NCBI GenBank assembly: GCA_019671135.1
Contig: JAHRHY010000013.1
Span: forward strand, 310,001 to 374,000
Length of the DNA stretch: 64,000 nt
Source: Linnemannia hyalina
Taxonomy: Eukaryota; Mortierellomycota; Mortierellomycetes; Mortierellales; Mortierellaceae
Direction of reading: 5' to 3'
The stretch's first letter is position 1. Every line of letters starts with the position of its first letter. The position numbers and the translations under genes are program-made. The notes under the pieces are model-generated. The model was not told the origin of the DNA. It did not search any database and worked only from the letters and a program-made list of their open reading frames with translations. Below, piece by piece: positions 11,015 to 21,869 of the stretch.

Positions 11015-13294
11015 ATGAGCCTCAACGCGGACCTCATCCACACCGTTGCAGGACACGACGATAATACCCAGACACCAAGTCTGCAACAACAACCGCCACA
11101 GCCAGAATTGAGCCTATTGCAACCACTGCAACTACAACAGCAACAAGAACTCCAAGAGCATGGGCAACACGACCTCCAGTTCCAAAAGAGTCCGGCCACC
11201 GCATCACCACCACAGCAACAGCACACAGCGACAATACCTCCAGAGATTATCCAACTCATCGTCAACTACCTCGACAACAGAGACCTCGTCAAGGTCATCA
11301 CCCTCAATTGGACCTGGGCCCACCTGGCTGCCCCGCGGCTTTGGCACCGAATCGATTACACAGTGCAGTCCAGCAGGATCTTTTTCTTGATCACAAAGAG
11401 TGTGACCCCTCCCAGTCCTGACAAAGCTCCTTCGACCGTCATCTTTGCTCCACCCACATTACAACCTTCGGGAATAGACACGTTGTTATCATCCTCAGTA
11501 TCACCTGTGTGTGGTTCCAAGTCTCTTCCTCCACTCTCGTCGCCGCCTTCTCTAGCTGAAACAGGGCTCACCACAGTACCCTCAAACCGAATCGGCGAAG
11601 CAGTTTCGGATGAACGCCCTCCGCCTCCAAAGCGACGACGGTCATACCCTTGGCCTACTCTACTACCCTACCACACGATGGTCCATACTCTCAACGTCTC
11701 GCTTTCGACAGCCGATATGGTTCAGGATCTTTTGGAGTTGATTCCCTGCTGCACAGAACTCCGGTCGTTCGCCATCCTCTCCGCCATTCCCACTGAGGAC
11801 CTCTTGATTCGAGGGGTGATTGCGTCAGCTTGCAACGATGCCCTTGACCCCTTGAATGGCGGTTCGACACCCCGCCGCGCCTCTATTTCGTCATCAGCAT
11901 CAGCATCTTTGGCACCGGGTGGTTCTCATACCAGTCATTCACACCAGCATTCGCTCAGTTTGGACCCATACAATTGGTCGACTACTCCTCAGGCTGGCCT
12001 ACAGGAAGCTGATGATGAAACCATTATGGCGTCCTCGACCTCTCAGAGTGGCATGCTGTTCAAGTTACTCAGTCAGTCGTGTCCCATGCTGGAAAAGATC
12101 TGGTTCTCTGGTTTTCATCCTATTTCAGTTCTAGGCGCACCCACGGATCTGAGACCGCGACCATCGCAGGAGCATCGCCTTTCAAATCCACTGGCAGACG
12201 TCCTTGTTGCCCAGCCTCCCATCACGACTGATGCACCTTTGCAACCACTTCCTCTCAGAAGACCATTGTCGCCGAATGTGTTTTCTGGCATGGATCCCTC
12301 TTTGCCTCCAATCTCACCCGTCCCAGGAATCAATCCAGCAGTGACATTGCCTGTTTCGACCTCGCCTGCGATTGTTGCCGCGGCCATTAACCAACCACAT
12401 GTCCAGTCCAAGATCCACTCAGTCCAGTTTGTCAACTGTACTCTGCCACCGCAGTACCTCCTCACAATGATCCAACACTCGTTACCGAACCTTACTGAGC
12501 TGGCGTTGACACAATGTTGGCAGGGCAATCCTCTCACGGGCACATTTTTGTCATCGGTGTCCAAAATTTGTCCAGAACTGAAGGATATAACTTTGCATGC
12601 GACACAGAACCATCGCGACAGTGTCACATCAGAGAACCTCCTGCTGTTGCTGCAGGGATTGGAGGGCAAGCCCGAGGACAGGGATGAGGGACGTTCGTAC
12701 TACGGATCGGGAACAACACATGGTCAGCTTTTAGGAGCGGGGGCCTCATTGGCAGATTTCCCCTTGGGCACCTTCAGCAAGTCGTTGCATACAACCGCCG
12801 GGAGTGCACCCTCCATCTCGTCTACAGCTGCTACCATTGGATCGTCGTCGTTTGCTTCCAATTCGAATTCCTCGTCGTCATCCATCGCAAACTTGTCTCT
12901 GTCACCCCTACCCTCTCCCTCCTCGACAGCATCCTCTTACTTGACGAACGGCAACAACAACAGCCATGGACTTGTCACTAATGGCTACCTATCAGCTCAA
13001 CAGGAACACCCACCATCGGCCACGTCATACTACCAGGACGCAGATGGAGGCGCTCGATTAGGATCGGAGCTCGAGTCGATATCGGTATGGTTTACACACT
13101 CGACTTTGAACCAGGCAATTGCAGCTGAGCTGGCGAACAGGACACGACATCCTTGGTTAAAGCGAGTTGAGTTTGGGAGCGAGGATGCGTTTGATATAGG
13201 TGCGCAGTTGATCCGGCAGCTTGGGGAACAGCGGAAGGAGTTGAGTGTGGCCTGGGTCAGTTATGGAGACACTGGCGATGATCGCGACGACTGA
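11015..13294 (+). CDS. F-box protein 2, Gln- and Ser-rich
   Basis: A single 759-codon frame. Residues 20-72 are rich in Gln and Pro. A clear F-box follows at about 74-116: IPPEIIQLIVNYLDNRDLVK, then LNWTWAHLAAPRLWHRIDY. A PPPPKRRRS basic cluster near residue 203-210 may be a nuclear signal. The middle and C-terminal parts show scattered leucine-rich segments (ELRSFAILSAI, LTELALTQCW, LKDITLHATQ) and a Ser/Ala/Asn-rich low-complexity stretch near 605-665. Expected role: Skp1-binding substrate adaptor of an SCF ubiquitin ligase. The domain call is strong; the substrate is unknown. The first ATG after the pyrimidine-rich leader was taken as start. Confidence 0.85.
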   Translation: MSLNADLIHTVAGHDDNTQTPSLQQQPPQPELSLLQPLQLQQQQELQEHGQHDLQFQKSPATASPPQQQHTATIPPEIIQLIVNYLDNRDLVKVITLNWTWAHLAAPRLWHRIDYTVQSSRIFFLITKSVTPPSPDKAPSTVIFAPPTLQPSGIDTLLSSSVSPVCGSKSLPPLSSPPSLAETGLTTVPSNRIGEAVSDERPPPPKRRRSYPWPTLLPYHTMVHTLNVSLSTADMVQDLLELIPCCTELRSFAILSAIPTEDLLIRGVIASACNDALDPLNGGSTPRRASISSSASASLAPGGSHTSHSHQHSLSLDPYNWSTTPQAGLQEADDETIMASSTSQSGMLFKLLSQSCPMLEKIWFSGFHPISVLGAPTDLRPRPSQEHRLSNPLADVLVAQPPITTDAPLQPLPLRRPLSPNVFSGMDPSLPPISPVPGINPAVTLPVSTSPAIVAAAINQPHVQSKIHSVQFVNCTLPPQYLLTMIQHSLPNLTELALTQCWQGNPLTGTFLSSVSKICPELKDITLHATQNHRDSVTSENLLLLLQGLEGKPEDRDEGRSYYGSGTTHGQLLGAGASLADFPLGTFSKSLHTTAGSAPSISSTAATIGSSSFASNSNSSSSSIANLSLSPLPSPSSTASSYLTNGNNNSHGLVTNGYLSAQQEHPPSATSYYQDADGGARLGSELESISVWFTHSTLNQAIAAELANRTRHPWLKRVEFGSEDAFDIGAQLIRQLGEQRKELSVAWVSYGDTGDDRDD

Positions 13295-13686
13295 GGTGTC
13301 TCTGGTTTGGATACTCTTTGTTGTAGGAAAGTGATGGTTGTCAAGAATAAAAGAGAAAAGTAGCAGAGAAAGAAAAAAAAGCGCGTCAAGACAGGGAATC
13401 GAAAGTATGGAGGTGAAGGATGTTGGTTCACGTGTCAGTCAGGTCAATTAGGTTTTGAAATGGGTCAGAGGCACTTGTCCCTGTCTTGCTCATCTATTCC
13501 GTCGGTCTTGTCTGCCGTTGCACCGCGGAAGATGGGATATCCCCGTCCCATGGACACACACTTCACACTCGACACTTTGATAAAGAATATTCCCCAGACA
13601 CCTTTTGGTTTTCTTTCTCCACTCCTCTCCTCATCTCTTCTCCCATCACCCTCTTTTCTTTCTTCTTTTCGTACTCATTCATCAAC
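13295..13686 (+). other. Gap between F-box 2 and carnitine acetyltransferase
   Basis: Holds the 3' flank of F-box 2, with an AATAAA at 13346-13351 some 50 nt after the stop (possible polyadenylation signal), and the promoter/leader of the next gene, which turns pyrimidine-rich from about 13600. No other gene is seen. Confidence 0.5.
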
Positions 13687-16202
13687 ATGGCCACATGCAG
13701 AGCCTCATCCAACGTCGCCAGGTACTTGATCCCTCCCTTTCACTCTTTTCACTCTCTTCACTCTCTTAACACTTTCACTTCGCACGCCTTTATTATTGTT
13801 CTCTCACAAAGTGACAGAATAGCTTCAGGGGAATCTTCTAACAGCGAAATGAACATTCTTTGAACGATTAGGATCATGTCCTCGTGGGCGCATCCCCAGT
13901 TGGTCTCGCGTGCACGCGTCCCAGTTGCCCGCTGCTACTCTAGTGCCTCCACAGCCTCGCAGTCCAACGCTGCACCAGCCGCCGTGAGAACCTTCGAGAA
14001 CCAGCACAAGCTCCCACGCCTTCCCATCCCCTCCCTTGCCGAGACCGCCGCCCGCTACAAAAAGTCCCTTCTCCCCATCCTCAACGCTTCGGAATTGGCT
14101 CGCGCCGAAAAAGCAGTCGACGAGTTTGTTCGTCCCGGAGGATTGGGCGAGACGTTGCAGGGTCGTCTTCAGGAGATGGACCGGACCGAGAAGAACTCGT
14201 GGTTGGAGACCATCTGGCTCAACAAGGGATACCTCGAGTGGCGTGAACCCTCGATGATTAACGTCAACTGGTGGGCCCAGTTCAAGGATTCCCCTCAATT
14301 CAACTTGGAACATGCTCCTCCTCGCGGTGTCGTTTCGGATGTTCAGATTCAGAGGGCTGCCAACTATGCGTCGTCGTTGTTGTCGTTTAACGACCTCGTC
14401 AACAGCCAGACTCTCCCTGCCGAGTACCAGAGGACGACTCCCTTGTGCATGAACCAGTACAAGAACCAGTTTGGCGCTTACCGTGTTGCAGAGTTGCCCA
14501 GAGACAGGATTGTGACTACTTGGCCTACTACCGCCAACTATATCACCGTCATGATGCGTGACCAGATCTTCAAGGTCCCCGTTACCGGACCCCAGGGTGA
14601 GCGTGTCTCTCTCAAGGCGATCGAGCAGCAATTGAGAAACGTTGTCGAGGCTGTCAACAACACCCCTGTTCAGGAACAGCAGGCAGCCATCGGTGTGTTG
14701 ACCTCGGAGAACAGAGATACCTGGGCCAAGGCCCGTCAGACGCTTTTGGGACTGTCGCCCCTGAACCACGCCTCGTTGGCCTCGATCGACCAGTCGCTGT
14801 TCACGATCTGTCTGGACGACTACAGCTCCGACCGCGACATTGATATTTCTCATCTCAACATTTTCCATGCCGGAAACGCACACAACCGCTGGTTCGACAA
14901 GTCGATGCAGTTTATCTTTGAGAGCAATGGACGAGCTGGTATCAACGGAGAGCACACTCCTGCCGACGCTGTCATTCCTGGACGCATCCTCGACGAGCTC
15001 GTCAGAAAGTACGTCTTCCTTTTTTTTTGTCACATGCAGTACTATGGGATTCACTCTAAGAAAACGTTCTAACCTCTTTACTTCTTGTTGCACACCAAAT
15101 AGCGAGAAGAATGCAGAGCCTGCACAGCCTACGCATGTTCAGTTGGGAAGCATTGAGGCGATCAAGTTTGTGGTCAACGACGAGATCAAGGAGACCATCA
15201 AGCAGGCCGAGGTCAATGCCAAGAAGATGATCGACAACGTCGACAGCTGCCTCATCCACTTTAACGAATACGGCTCCAACTTCCTCAAGAGTGGTACGCA
15301 TCTCTTCTTTTTTTTTTCTTCCGTTTTGTTGTCGTTCAATGCTCTCGTGGATGAGATTGTTACAGGGATCAATTCCATCTAACAGACAAGTTCTTTTTCC
15401 CAACGTGTTAATAGTCAAGTGCTCGCCTGATGCATATGTGCAGATGGTTCTTCAGCTGGCCTACTACCGCCACTATGGCTCCTGGACTCCCACCTACGAG
15501 TCTGCCTCGACCCGTCTGTTCCTCGGAGGCCGTACCGAAACTGTCCGTTCGTGCTCTGTTGATAGTGTTGCCTTTGTCAAGGGCTTTGAAAGCAAGACCT
15601 CGGATGTAAGTTTTTTTTTTTTTTTTTTTTACATGTTTCTTCTCACACTGCACCCCTTTTTCTGTTCACTCTGTTGAGTCTCCTTATTTGTTCTTGACAT
15701 GCACTGTCCTTCTTGCATGAACAACAGGACAAAAAAAAAAAAGGAAGGAAAATGTACTCAAGTGTTTTTTCTTACATTGTTGATATTTAAAAATCCCAAC
15801 TAGACGACGGAGAAGCAGCGCCTGTTGCAAAAGGCAATCCAAACCCACCTCGAATACATGATGGCGGCCTCTGCCGGAAAGGGCGTCGACCGTCACTTGC
15901 TCGGCCTCCGGTCCATGATGCAAACCCCCGAAGAACAAAAGTCGGCCCTCATTTTCCAGGACCCGTCCTACATCCAGTCCATGTACTTCCGCCTTTCCTC
16001 ATCCAACATGTCCCCCGGAGACAGCTTCTGGGGAGGATTTGGACCTGTCGTGCCTGAGGGATATGGAATCAACTATGCGATTGGAAAGGAGAATATCAAG
16101 TTCTCTATCTCGAGCTTGAGGAGTTGTAAGGAGACGAATTCGAAGGAGTTTAGAGAGTCGATTTTGGGTGCTTTGAGGGATATGAAGAAGACTTTGGCTT
16201 AA
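13687..16202 (+). CDS. Carnitine O-acetyltransferase
   Basis: Five exons: 13687-13721, 13872-15008, 15103-15293, 15415-15605, 15804-16202, all phase-consistent, about 650 residues. It transfers acetyl groups between CoA and carnitine for moving acetyl units between peroxisome, cytosol and mitochondrion. Family signs: LPRLPIPSLAETAARYKKS at the start of the domain, WW motif in NVNWWAQFKDSP, the catalytic histidine at about residue 373 in NGEHTPADA, KCSPDAYVQMVLQLAYYR, and the terminal FWGGFGPVVPEGYGINYAIG. The N-terminus (SRARVPVARCYSSAS) looks like a mitochondrial presequence; no peroxisomal C-terminal SKL-type signal is present. The tiny first exon encodes only 12 residues; an alternative start at 13876 within exon 2 would still retain the presequence-like part. 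Length and motifs fit the fungal family well. Confidence 0.95.
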
Positions 16203-16336
16203 GTGTAAAAGGGTTCGGCAGACATTCTTCCGTATCTACTCTATTAAATCCACCTTTTATTCTCCGTTTTGAGCAGACGCGTGTTTGTTTAATAACCATG
16301 CCTGCCCCAACTACTATTTTTTTTTGTCTATCCTTT

Positions 16337-18583
16337 TCAAAAGAACATCATTCCAGAAGGCATCGAAGACTCAACCACCAAATCCCCCCTCCCAAACTCC
16401 CTCAACCACCCCCTCAACATCCTCTCCTGAGAAGCACCCAACTGGTTCAAGACCAACCTCTCCAACCCTGGCCATACCTCCTTCACCATGCATTCGACGT
16501 CTTCACGGCCTAGGGCCGGGTACCCGCACGTCTCAATGTTGAACACCCGTAGGCGTTTTAGCGCCGCGAGGCGCTCGAATCCTGAGAAAGGGGAGGAGGG
16601 GCGGTTGAGGCAAGAGTTGGAGAGTTGGAGGTGTGTAAGGTTTGTTAGAGTCGCGAGAAGGGAGTACATGTTTTGGAGGTGGAAGGAGGAGGGGGTTGAG
16701 GGTCTAAAGGGGTGGGAGAAGCCGATGTGGAGGTGGGTTAAGGTTTTGGAGGATGCAAATCCTGAGAATGTTGGATGTTGAGGTTGTTGTTGTTGTTGCT
16801 GTGGGGTGGTAGTGGCAGTGACTTGTGCTTGGGCTTGAGCTTGTGCAGTTTGGAGCAGAGGTTGAGGATCCTGTTGCTGCTGCTCAATCGATCCTGCATC
16901 TCCTTCTGCTCCAGCTCCTCCCCCTCCTACTCCTCCTGCTACTGGCCCATCTCCTTCGACATCCTCCTCATCTTGACCTTGTTCCTGCTGCTGCTGCTGC
17001 TGATGTTGTTGTTGTTGTTGCTCGGTGCTAGGGACGAGATCTCCCGACGAGAACCAGACCCCATCGGCCTCCAACCTCCTCAACCCCTTGGTCGTACCCA
17101 AGAACTCATACAATCTTTCCCGAAACAGCGGTCCAACCCTCTTTGCCATCGAAATATCCAACTCTTCCAGTCCTCTCCTTTCTTTCTTGACCTGCTTCAG
17201 ATCCAACCCGTCCTCCTCCGCGAGTACCGCAAACGCGCTCGCTTGCTGCTCCAAAAGCGCAGTAAAGATCTCCCCTTCTTCCAACTGACAAGCCCGCGCA
17301 CCAAACCTTCGAATCGGTTTCCGAAACCCGTTCATCACAAGACTGACGAGCTGGTCTTCCAGGATGGGGGGTTGTGCCGACGCGTTGATCGAGAATTCGC
17401 AGAGGTTTGTATTGTAGGTCCGGAGGGTTTTGAGGAAGGTATCAGACCAGGTCCAGGAGGAGAGACCGCTGGGGAGGTCAAGGGATCGGAGGACGGGTGT
17501 GTGGGTGAGGAGGTGAATGAGTTCTTGTTCGGAGATATAGGGTGTGTCGAGTGATAGGTAGCGGATCGAGAAGCAGTCGTCGTCGTCCTTGTCATTTTTC
17601 TGTTCTTTATCCTGGTCCTTGTCAGTTGTTGTGCTAGGGGTGTTGAAGATGAAAGCGGTGCCGCGGAGGGAGAGCCTTCGAAGTCGAGTCAGTGGTCTGA
17701 CAAGATCCTGGACTACAATCCCGCGATCTACCATCTTCACCAACCCTCCCCTTCCTCCTCCTCCTCCTCCTCCTCCTCCTGCAGACGGGTCCTTACTCTC
17801 GTCCTGATAAACTACAACCCGATTGACGTACAGTTCAAGACTCTGCAGATACACAAGCGACTGCAACACGGAGATCATCCCCAAATGCAACCCTCCGCCA
17901 CCTCCGCCGGAAATGGCTGCGCTGTAATCGCCCCTGTCGGACGGCGAGGTGACAGTGTGGAGGGAGAGCTTTTGGAGTTTGACACATTGGGCAACGATTT
18001 TTGTCAGGCAGATCAGCGAGAGTTGGTCGAGGACTGGGATAGGCGGCGGCTGTGTCGTTATTGTTGTAGTTGTTGTAGTTGTTGTTGTTGTTGTCGTGTG
18101 TGGGAAAGTGGAAGAGGTGGACACTTGACCATTCCTGGTCTCCTTGTCAGCTGCTTTCCCCACCTCCTTTTCATCTCTCTGCTCCTTTTCGTGTCGTTGA
18201 TCTTGCAGGAGCGGCTTCAGGAAGGGAGGACCTCCCTCCCTCACGTCAAACTGCGTCATCATCGACGGCGGCGACACCATCACTACCGCCTGCGTACCCG
18301 CAGCACCCGTCTCCATCCCCATCAGCTGTAAGGCCCTAGCAGCAACAGCCTGTTGATACACAGAACTCGTAGTCGCATGCCACGCAAAATCCCGAACCAA
18401 ATCCGCCTGCGCATACAGCGTCCTTGGTCGAAACGTGGAGCAGGTCCAGTCTTGAGGGTGGATGGTGTGCCAGATGAGTGGAGTGATATGGGTGTGCCAG
18501 TGGTGGGATACGAGGGATGCGGCAACGAGGGATTTTGGGTCCAGGTTGGTGGCTATTCTTTCGAGGATTTCTGGGATATCCAT
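16337..18583 (-). CDS. F-box/LRR-type protein 3 with Thr and Gln runs
   Basis: One 748-codon frame. The F-box is at the very N-terminus: MDIPEILERIATNLDPKSLV, then SLVSHHWHTHITPLIWHTI. Leucine-rich segments follow (LQSLELYVNR, LRRLSLRGTA, LRSLDLPSGL, LTHLQLSNSC, LERLVLNQLG). Low-complexity inserts include a Thr run near residue 170, a Gly run near 270, and Gln runs near 530 and 600. It converges with the carnitine acetyltransferase gene, with about 134 bp between stops. Expected to be an SCF substrate adaptor. The Gln/Gly/Thr runs are coded by simple repeats and may vary in length between strains. Confidence 0.83.
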   Translation of the reverse strand: MDIPEILERIATNLDPKSLVAASLVSHHWHTHITPLIWHTIHPQDWTCSTFRPRTLYAQADLVRDFAWHATTSSVYQQAVAARALQLMGMETGAAGTQAVVMVSPPSMMTQFDVREGGPPFLKPLLQDQRHEKEQRDEKEVGKAADKETRNGQVSTSSTFPHTTTTTTTTTTTTITTQPPPIPVLDQLSLICLTKIVAQCVKLQKLSLHTVTSPSDRGDYSAAISGGGGGGLHLGMISVLQSLVYLQSLELYVNRVVVYQDESKDPSAGGGGGGGGGRGGLVKMVDRGIVVQDLVRPLTRLRRLSLRGTAFIFNTPSTTTDKDQDKEQKNDKDDDDCFSIRYLSLDTPYISEQELIHLLTHTPVLRSLDLPSGLSSWTWSDTFLKTLRTYNTNLCEFSINASAQPPILEDQLVSLVMNGFRKPIRRFGARACQLEEGEIFTALLEQQASAFAVLAEEDGLDLKQVKKERRGLEELDISMAKRVGPLFRERLYEFLGTTKGLRRLEADGVWFSSGDLVPSTEQQQQQHQQQQQQEQGQDEEDVEGDGPVAGGVGGGGAGAEGDAGSIEQQQQDPQPLLQTAQAQAQAQVTATTTPQQQQQQPQHPTFSGFASSKTLTHLHIGFSHPFRPSTPSSFHLQNMYSLLATLTNLTHLQLSNSCLNRPSSPFSGFERLAALKRLRVFNIETCGYPALGREDVECMVKEVWPGLERLVLNQLGASQERMLRGWLREFGRGDLVVESSMPSGMMFF

Positions 18584-19501
18584 ATATTATTATTTTTTGG
18601 CTTGTTGTAGTTTGTTGTTTGGTGAGTATGAGGGCGGGTAAGTGAGTGTTTGGTTTTGTTGAAGAGAACAAAAGAGGAGGCAAGAGAAGAGAGTAGTATG
18701 TATGTGAGGATGGGTGGGTATGACGTGAGGGTGAGTGTTGAGAAGGATATTTAGCGTGTGAGAATGGCGCGAAGAAGAGAGGAGGAAGAAAGGGAAAGAC
18801 GTCCAAGAGAAAGAGATCCCTCGGCTTTAAGCACCGAGACTTGGAAGATGGTCGAGAATGAGGCGGTGAAGGATCATGTAAACAACATTGGTGCAATTTT
18901 AGAAGCAGCGTCGTGGGCAGTGTCTGTTTGTGCATGAATCCAACTGAGTGGTCGGAAAAAAAATTCAATCCTGGGCGTAGCAAACTCACGACTTGTTGCC
19001 CCTCTTTTTTCTTCAAACACGAAATGAAGGTTTGAGGAGGACCGGCAGCCAACACTTGTTTTTTGAGTTTTGATGGATTTGTGTTCCCGTGGATCCTTGC
19101 GTCCCTTGTGTCCTATACCTTTTCATAGAATAGAATGCTAGCCTTTGCCCATTTTCTTCTAATACAACTCCCTTTCCTGAAGGTACTCTTGATGTGTAGA
19201 ATGGAGATACGAAAGGAGCTAAAAAAAAAAAAAAAAAAAAAAAAAAAGGCGACAAGGCAAAGGCGGATAGCGACCCAGCCCACAACCTTAGACTGACCGC
19301 CACCAGGAAGAAGAATGCGCAAGTGCGATAGCAAAGAGCTCACCGATTGATCGGGAAAGTCGACGGTCAACACATTTCTTTGGTGGCAATGCTGCTATGT
19401 ACAGTACACACACAATCACCAAATGAACAATTTGTGCAGCGTTTAATACAATAGAGAAAACAATAAAAAAAAAAAAAAAAGGGTAACAAGAAGGAAACAT
19501 T
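18584..19501. other. Intergenic, with poly-A tracts
   Basis: About 0.9 kb: the 5' flank of F-box 3 and the 3' flank of F-box 4. It contains an uninterrupted A-run at about 19221-19247 and another near 19465-19480. No gene is supported; open frames here are short. Confidence 0.5.
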
Positions 19502-21331
19502 TCAGGGCACGGCGATCTTGAGTTTGGGACGCATGAAATGAATCGTCCCAGCCATCTGGTTCTTCTTCCACTTCTTAACCCGCCGTTTCGAGAAAAGCTC
19601 AATGACCTTCAGATTCGGCCAGTTATCTGCAATCCAGTATGCCTCAGACATCTCGAACTCAAACCCCTCCAGCATCGAGTCAATGTTGAACGATCCCCTG
19701 AGTTCTTCCAGTTTTGTGAGTCCTTCCATAAGTCCGAGCCAGCCCTTTCGGTATCGTCGCCTGTCTTCCAGCGTCAGAAAGCCTGGGAAGGAGTAATGGT
19801 AGTACTCCACCGGCTCATCCTCGTCGTACATACCGCCCTTGTCAAAGTCGACCTTCAAGTCCAGTATCCGTAGCTCGCGGAGAGATGCAAGCTGGCGGTA
19901 GAATTTTGTCAATCGTTTCACCCCGTCTGGCGTCATGTCCTCCTCGGGGTAGTAATCCATAGGGAGCTTGGCGAGCTCGTTGAAAGTGAGAACTAGGCGT
20001 AGTTCCTTGAACTTGTTGGAAGCCCAGGGCTTCTTGACAATCTCGTGGAGTGAATGCTCAAAGTCAGAGTGGACGTGGGACGTGATCCTGAACACCTCCA
20101 GATCCGGGCACCCGAACAGGATGGCGTTGACGGTGACCTGGTTGACCCGGGTGCATGCGTCAAAGATGATGCTTTTGAGCGACAGAAAGTGATGGTGAAG
20201 ACCGAGGAGGTTCCTACTGGAGGGTCGCTCGTGGATATGAAGGATCAAAACTGACTCGATCGTGTTCGCCGCCTTGGCCTCCAAAAGTTGGGACACCATG
20301 AACCCTTGTTTGTCGAAAGAAAAGCCAGCCTGCCTCAGTGACTTCAGCCGGGGACAGCATTCGGCCATGCATAGTGCGACATTACGCAGAGAACTGTCGA
20401 CAGCAGGTATATCCGTTATCTCGAGAGCCGGGAGGAATTCCAGGATGGACATGTACTGCTCAGCATCGACCCGTTTCTCGTTGCGCAGAAACTCCAGTTT
20501 TGTAAGTCGAGCCAGGGGTGTCTGCCGATCCTCAATGGGTCCCGACACTTCTGCGGGTGGATCTGGGATGTCGTCGTCGTCGTCGTCGCCGTCGTCGTCC
20601 GAATCCTCTGACGCCGATAAGGAGTCATTCGGGGTCTCAATGGCGACCGTCAAGGACTTTACTAGCGGTGGACAGCAATGAATGATGGTCGATAGAAGGG
20701 TCACAGAGGGCAGCTCGGAACAAAAGCAGAGATCCAAATCCTCCAGCCTCCCAATTCCTGAAAGGATCCGTGCAAGAAAGTTGAGTTGTTCGAAGGAATC
20801 GATCTTGATCCCGTCCAGAGTGAGGGAGGTGAGGAATGGACTGAAGCGGACCACGTAAAAGAGTCGAGCGGTAAACATGAGACTACTTTGGCAAATCTTG
20901 TATAGAGCTTCTTCCCCGAGAATGGCATCAAGTTGAGCATGGTTGGGCAGCTGCAGTGAGGAGGAGGACGACGAGGAGGAAGTCGACGTTGACGCGACTG
21001 AGCAGGTTTTGAGCCGCGACTGTTCTAAAGTAGATCTTGTCGTAGGCTCCCTGGAGACTTCCATCAAAGCGTTACAATAAAAGTCGAAAGATTCCTCGTC
21101 CAAAATGAGTGACGTGATAAATTGGGCGTGTTGTGCGGCCTGTCTGAATTCACTCAGGGAACTTTCGTAGTCGAAGCCGACTTGTCGGAAGTAGAGAACA
21201 TGAACGAGGGGGTAGATCTTGCGGCTGGTGAGCTGGAGGGAGATGATGTCCTCTTTGTCGAGGTATGATGCGACTAGGATGATGAGCTCCGGTATGTCCT
21301 TAAAGCGATCCAGCGCTGTTTGTTGGTCCAT
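19502..21331 (-). CDS. F-box/LRR-type protein 4
   Basis: One 609-codon frame beginning MDQQTALDRFKDIPELIILV. The F-box-like domain covers about residues 10-50: IPELIILVASYLDKEDIISL, then QLTSRKIYPLVHVLYFRQVGF. LRR-like segments follow (LTSLTLDGIKI, LEDLDLCFCSEL, LKSLTVAIET, LEVFRITSHV, LRELRILDLKV). An Asp-rich loop occurs near residue 250. The C-terminal part has LTKLEELRGSFNIDSM and a basic end FSKRRVKKWKKNQM. This is the usual plan of fungal SCF adaptors, with Skp1-binding at the N-terminus and a repeat surface for the target. Target unknown. Confidence 0.83.
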   Translation of the reverse strand: MDQQTALDRFKDIPELIILVASYLDKEDIISLQLTSRKIYPLVHVLYFRQVGFDYESSLSEFRQAAQHAQFITSLILDEESFDFYCNALMEVSREPTTRSTLEQSRLKTCSVASTSTSSSSSSSSLQLPNHAQLDAILGEEALYKICQSSLMFTARLFYVVRFSPFLTSLTLDGIKIDSFEQLNFLARILSGIGRLEDLDLCFCSELPSVTLLSTIIHCCPPLVKSLTVAIETPNDSLSASEDSDDDGDDDDDDIPDPPAEVSGPIEDRQTPLARLTKLEFLRNEKRVDAEQYMSILEFLPALEITDIPAVDSSLRNVALCMAECCPRLKSLRQAGFSFDKQGFMVSQLLEAKAANTIESVLILHIHERPSSRNLLGLHHHFLSLKSIIFDACTRVNQVTVNAILFGCPDLEVFRITSHVHSDFEHSLHEIVKKPWASNKFKELRLVLTFNELAKLPMDYYPEEDMTPDGVKRLTKFYRQLASLRELRILDLKVDFDKGGMYDEDEPVEYYHYSFPGFLTLEDRRRYRKGWLGLMEGLTKLEELRGSFNIDSMLEGFEFEMSEAYWIADNWPNLKVIELFSKRRVKKWKKNQMAGTIHFMRPKLKIAVP

Positions 21332-21869
21332 GGCTGTGTATGTTTTGTTGAGCTCGCTTGTGTGGGCGTGAAAAGAGAAAAGAGTAAAAGAGCGAGACTT
21401 TGTCTGTCAAAATGACCATGGTCCATGAGTTTGGAGGGTGGGAAAACACACAACCCTTTTACTAACGTCCTTTTCTTGTGTCTCTTAGTTTTCAAGTGAC
21501 GACAAGGAGAAAATTAATACTCGCGATCTAAATAATAGGACGCAAACCCAGTCCTGCTACACGGATTGAGGGTAACCAGCACTTATCTCTCCTGACCGTA
21601 CTGTCCAAACCCTCAAACGTCCAATTGGATGTCGTACCATGGCGCAGGGGAGGGGGAAAGGTGCCAGCAGACGATTGGAATACAGGCAGAATCCATTAAG
21701 GTATTGTTTGGTGGTGATATCAATGCTCTGGGAATGGGTTGGCTTGAGCATTGAGATTCCATCATTCTCAATGACTGCCTTTCGTTTATTTCGGCTTCAA
21801 TAATATACATTTTTGTTGACCGCGATGCTCTTGTTGTTTGCTTAGAGGTCCTGTCTTCCATGAGCTATT
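21332..21869. other. Intergenic between F-box 4 and F-box 5
   Basis: About 540 bp containing the upstream region of the gene starting at 21331 and the 3' flank of the gene ending at 21870. No RNA gene, repeat or additional reading frame stands out. Confidence 0.5.

Noticed and set aside
13825..15093. 422-codon minus-strand frame opposite carnitine acetyltransferase
   Set aside because: Same codon-bias shadow effect; the plus-strand gene has conserved motifs throughout.
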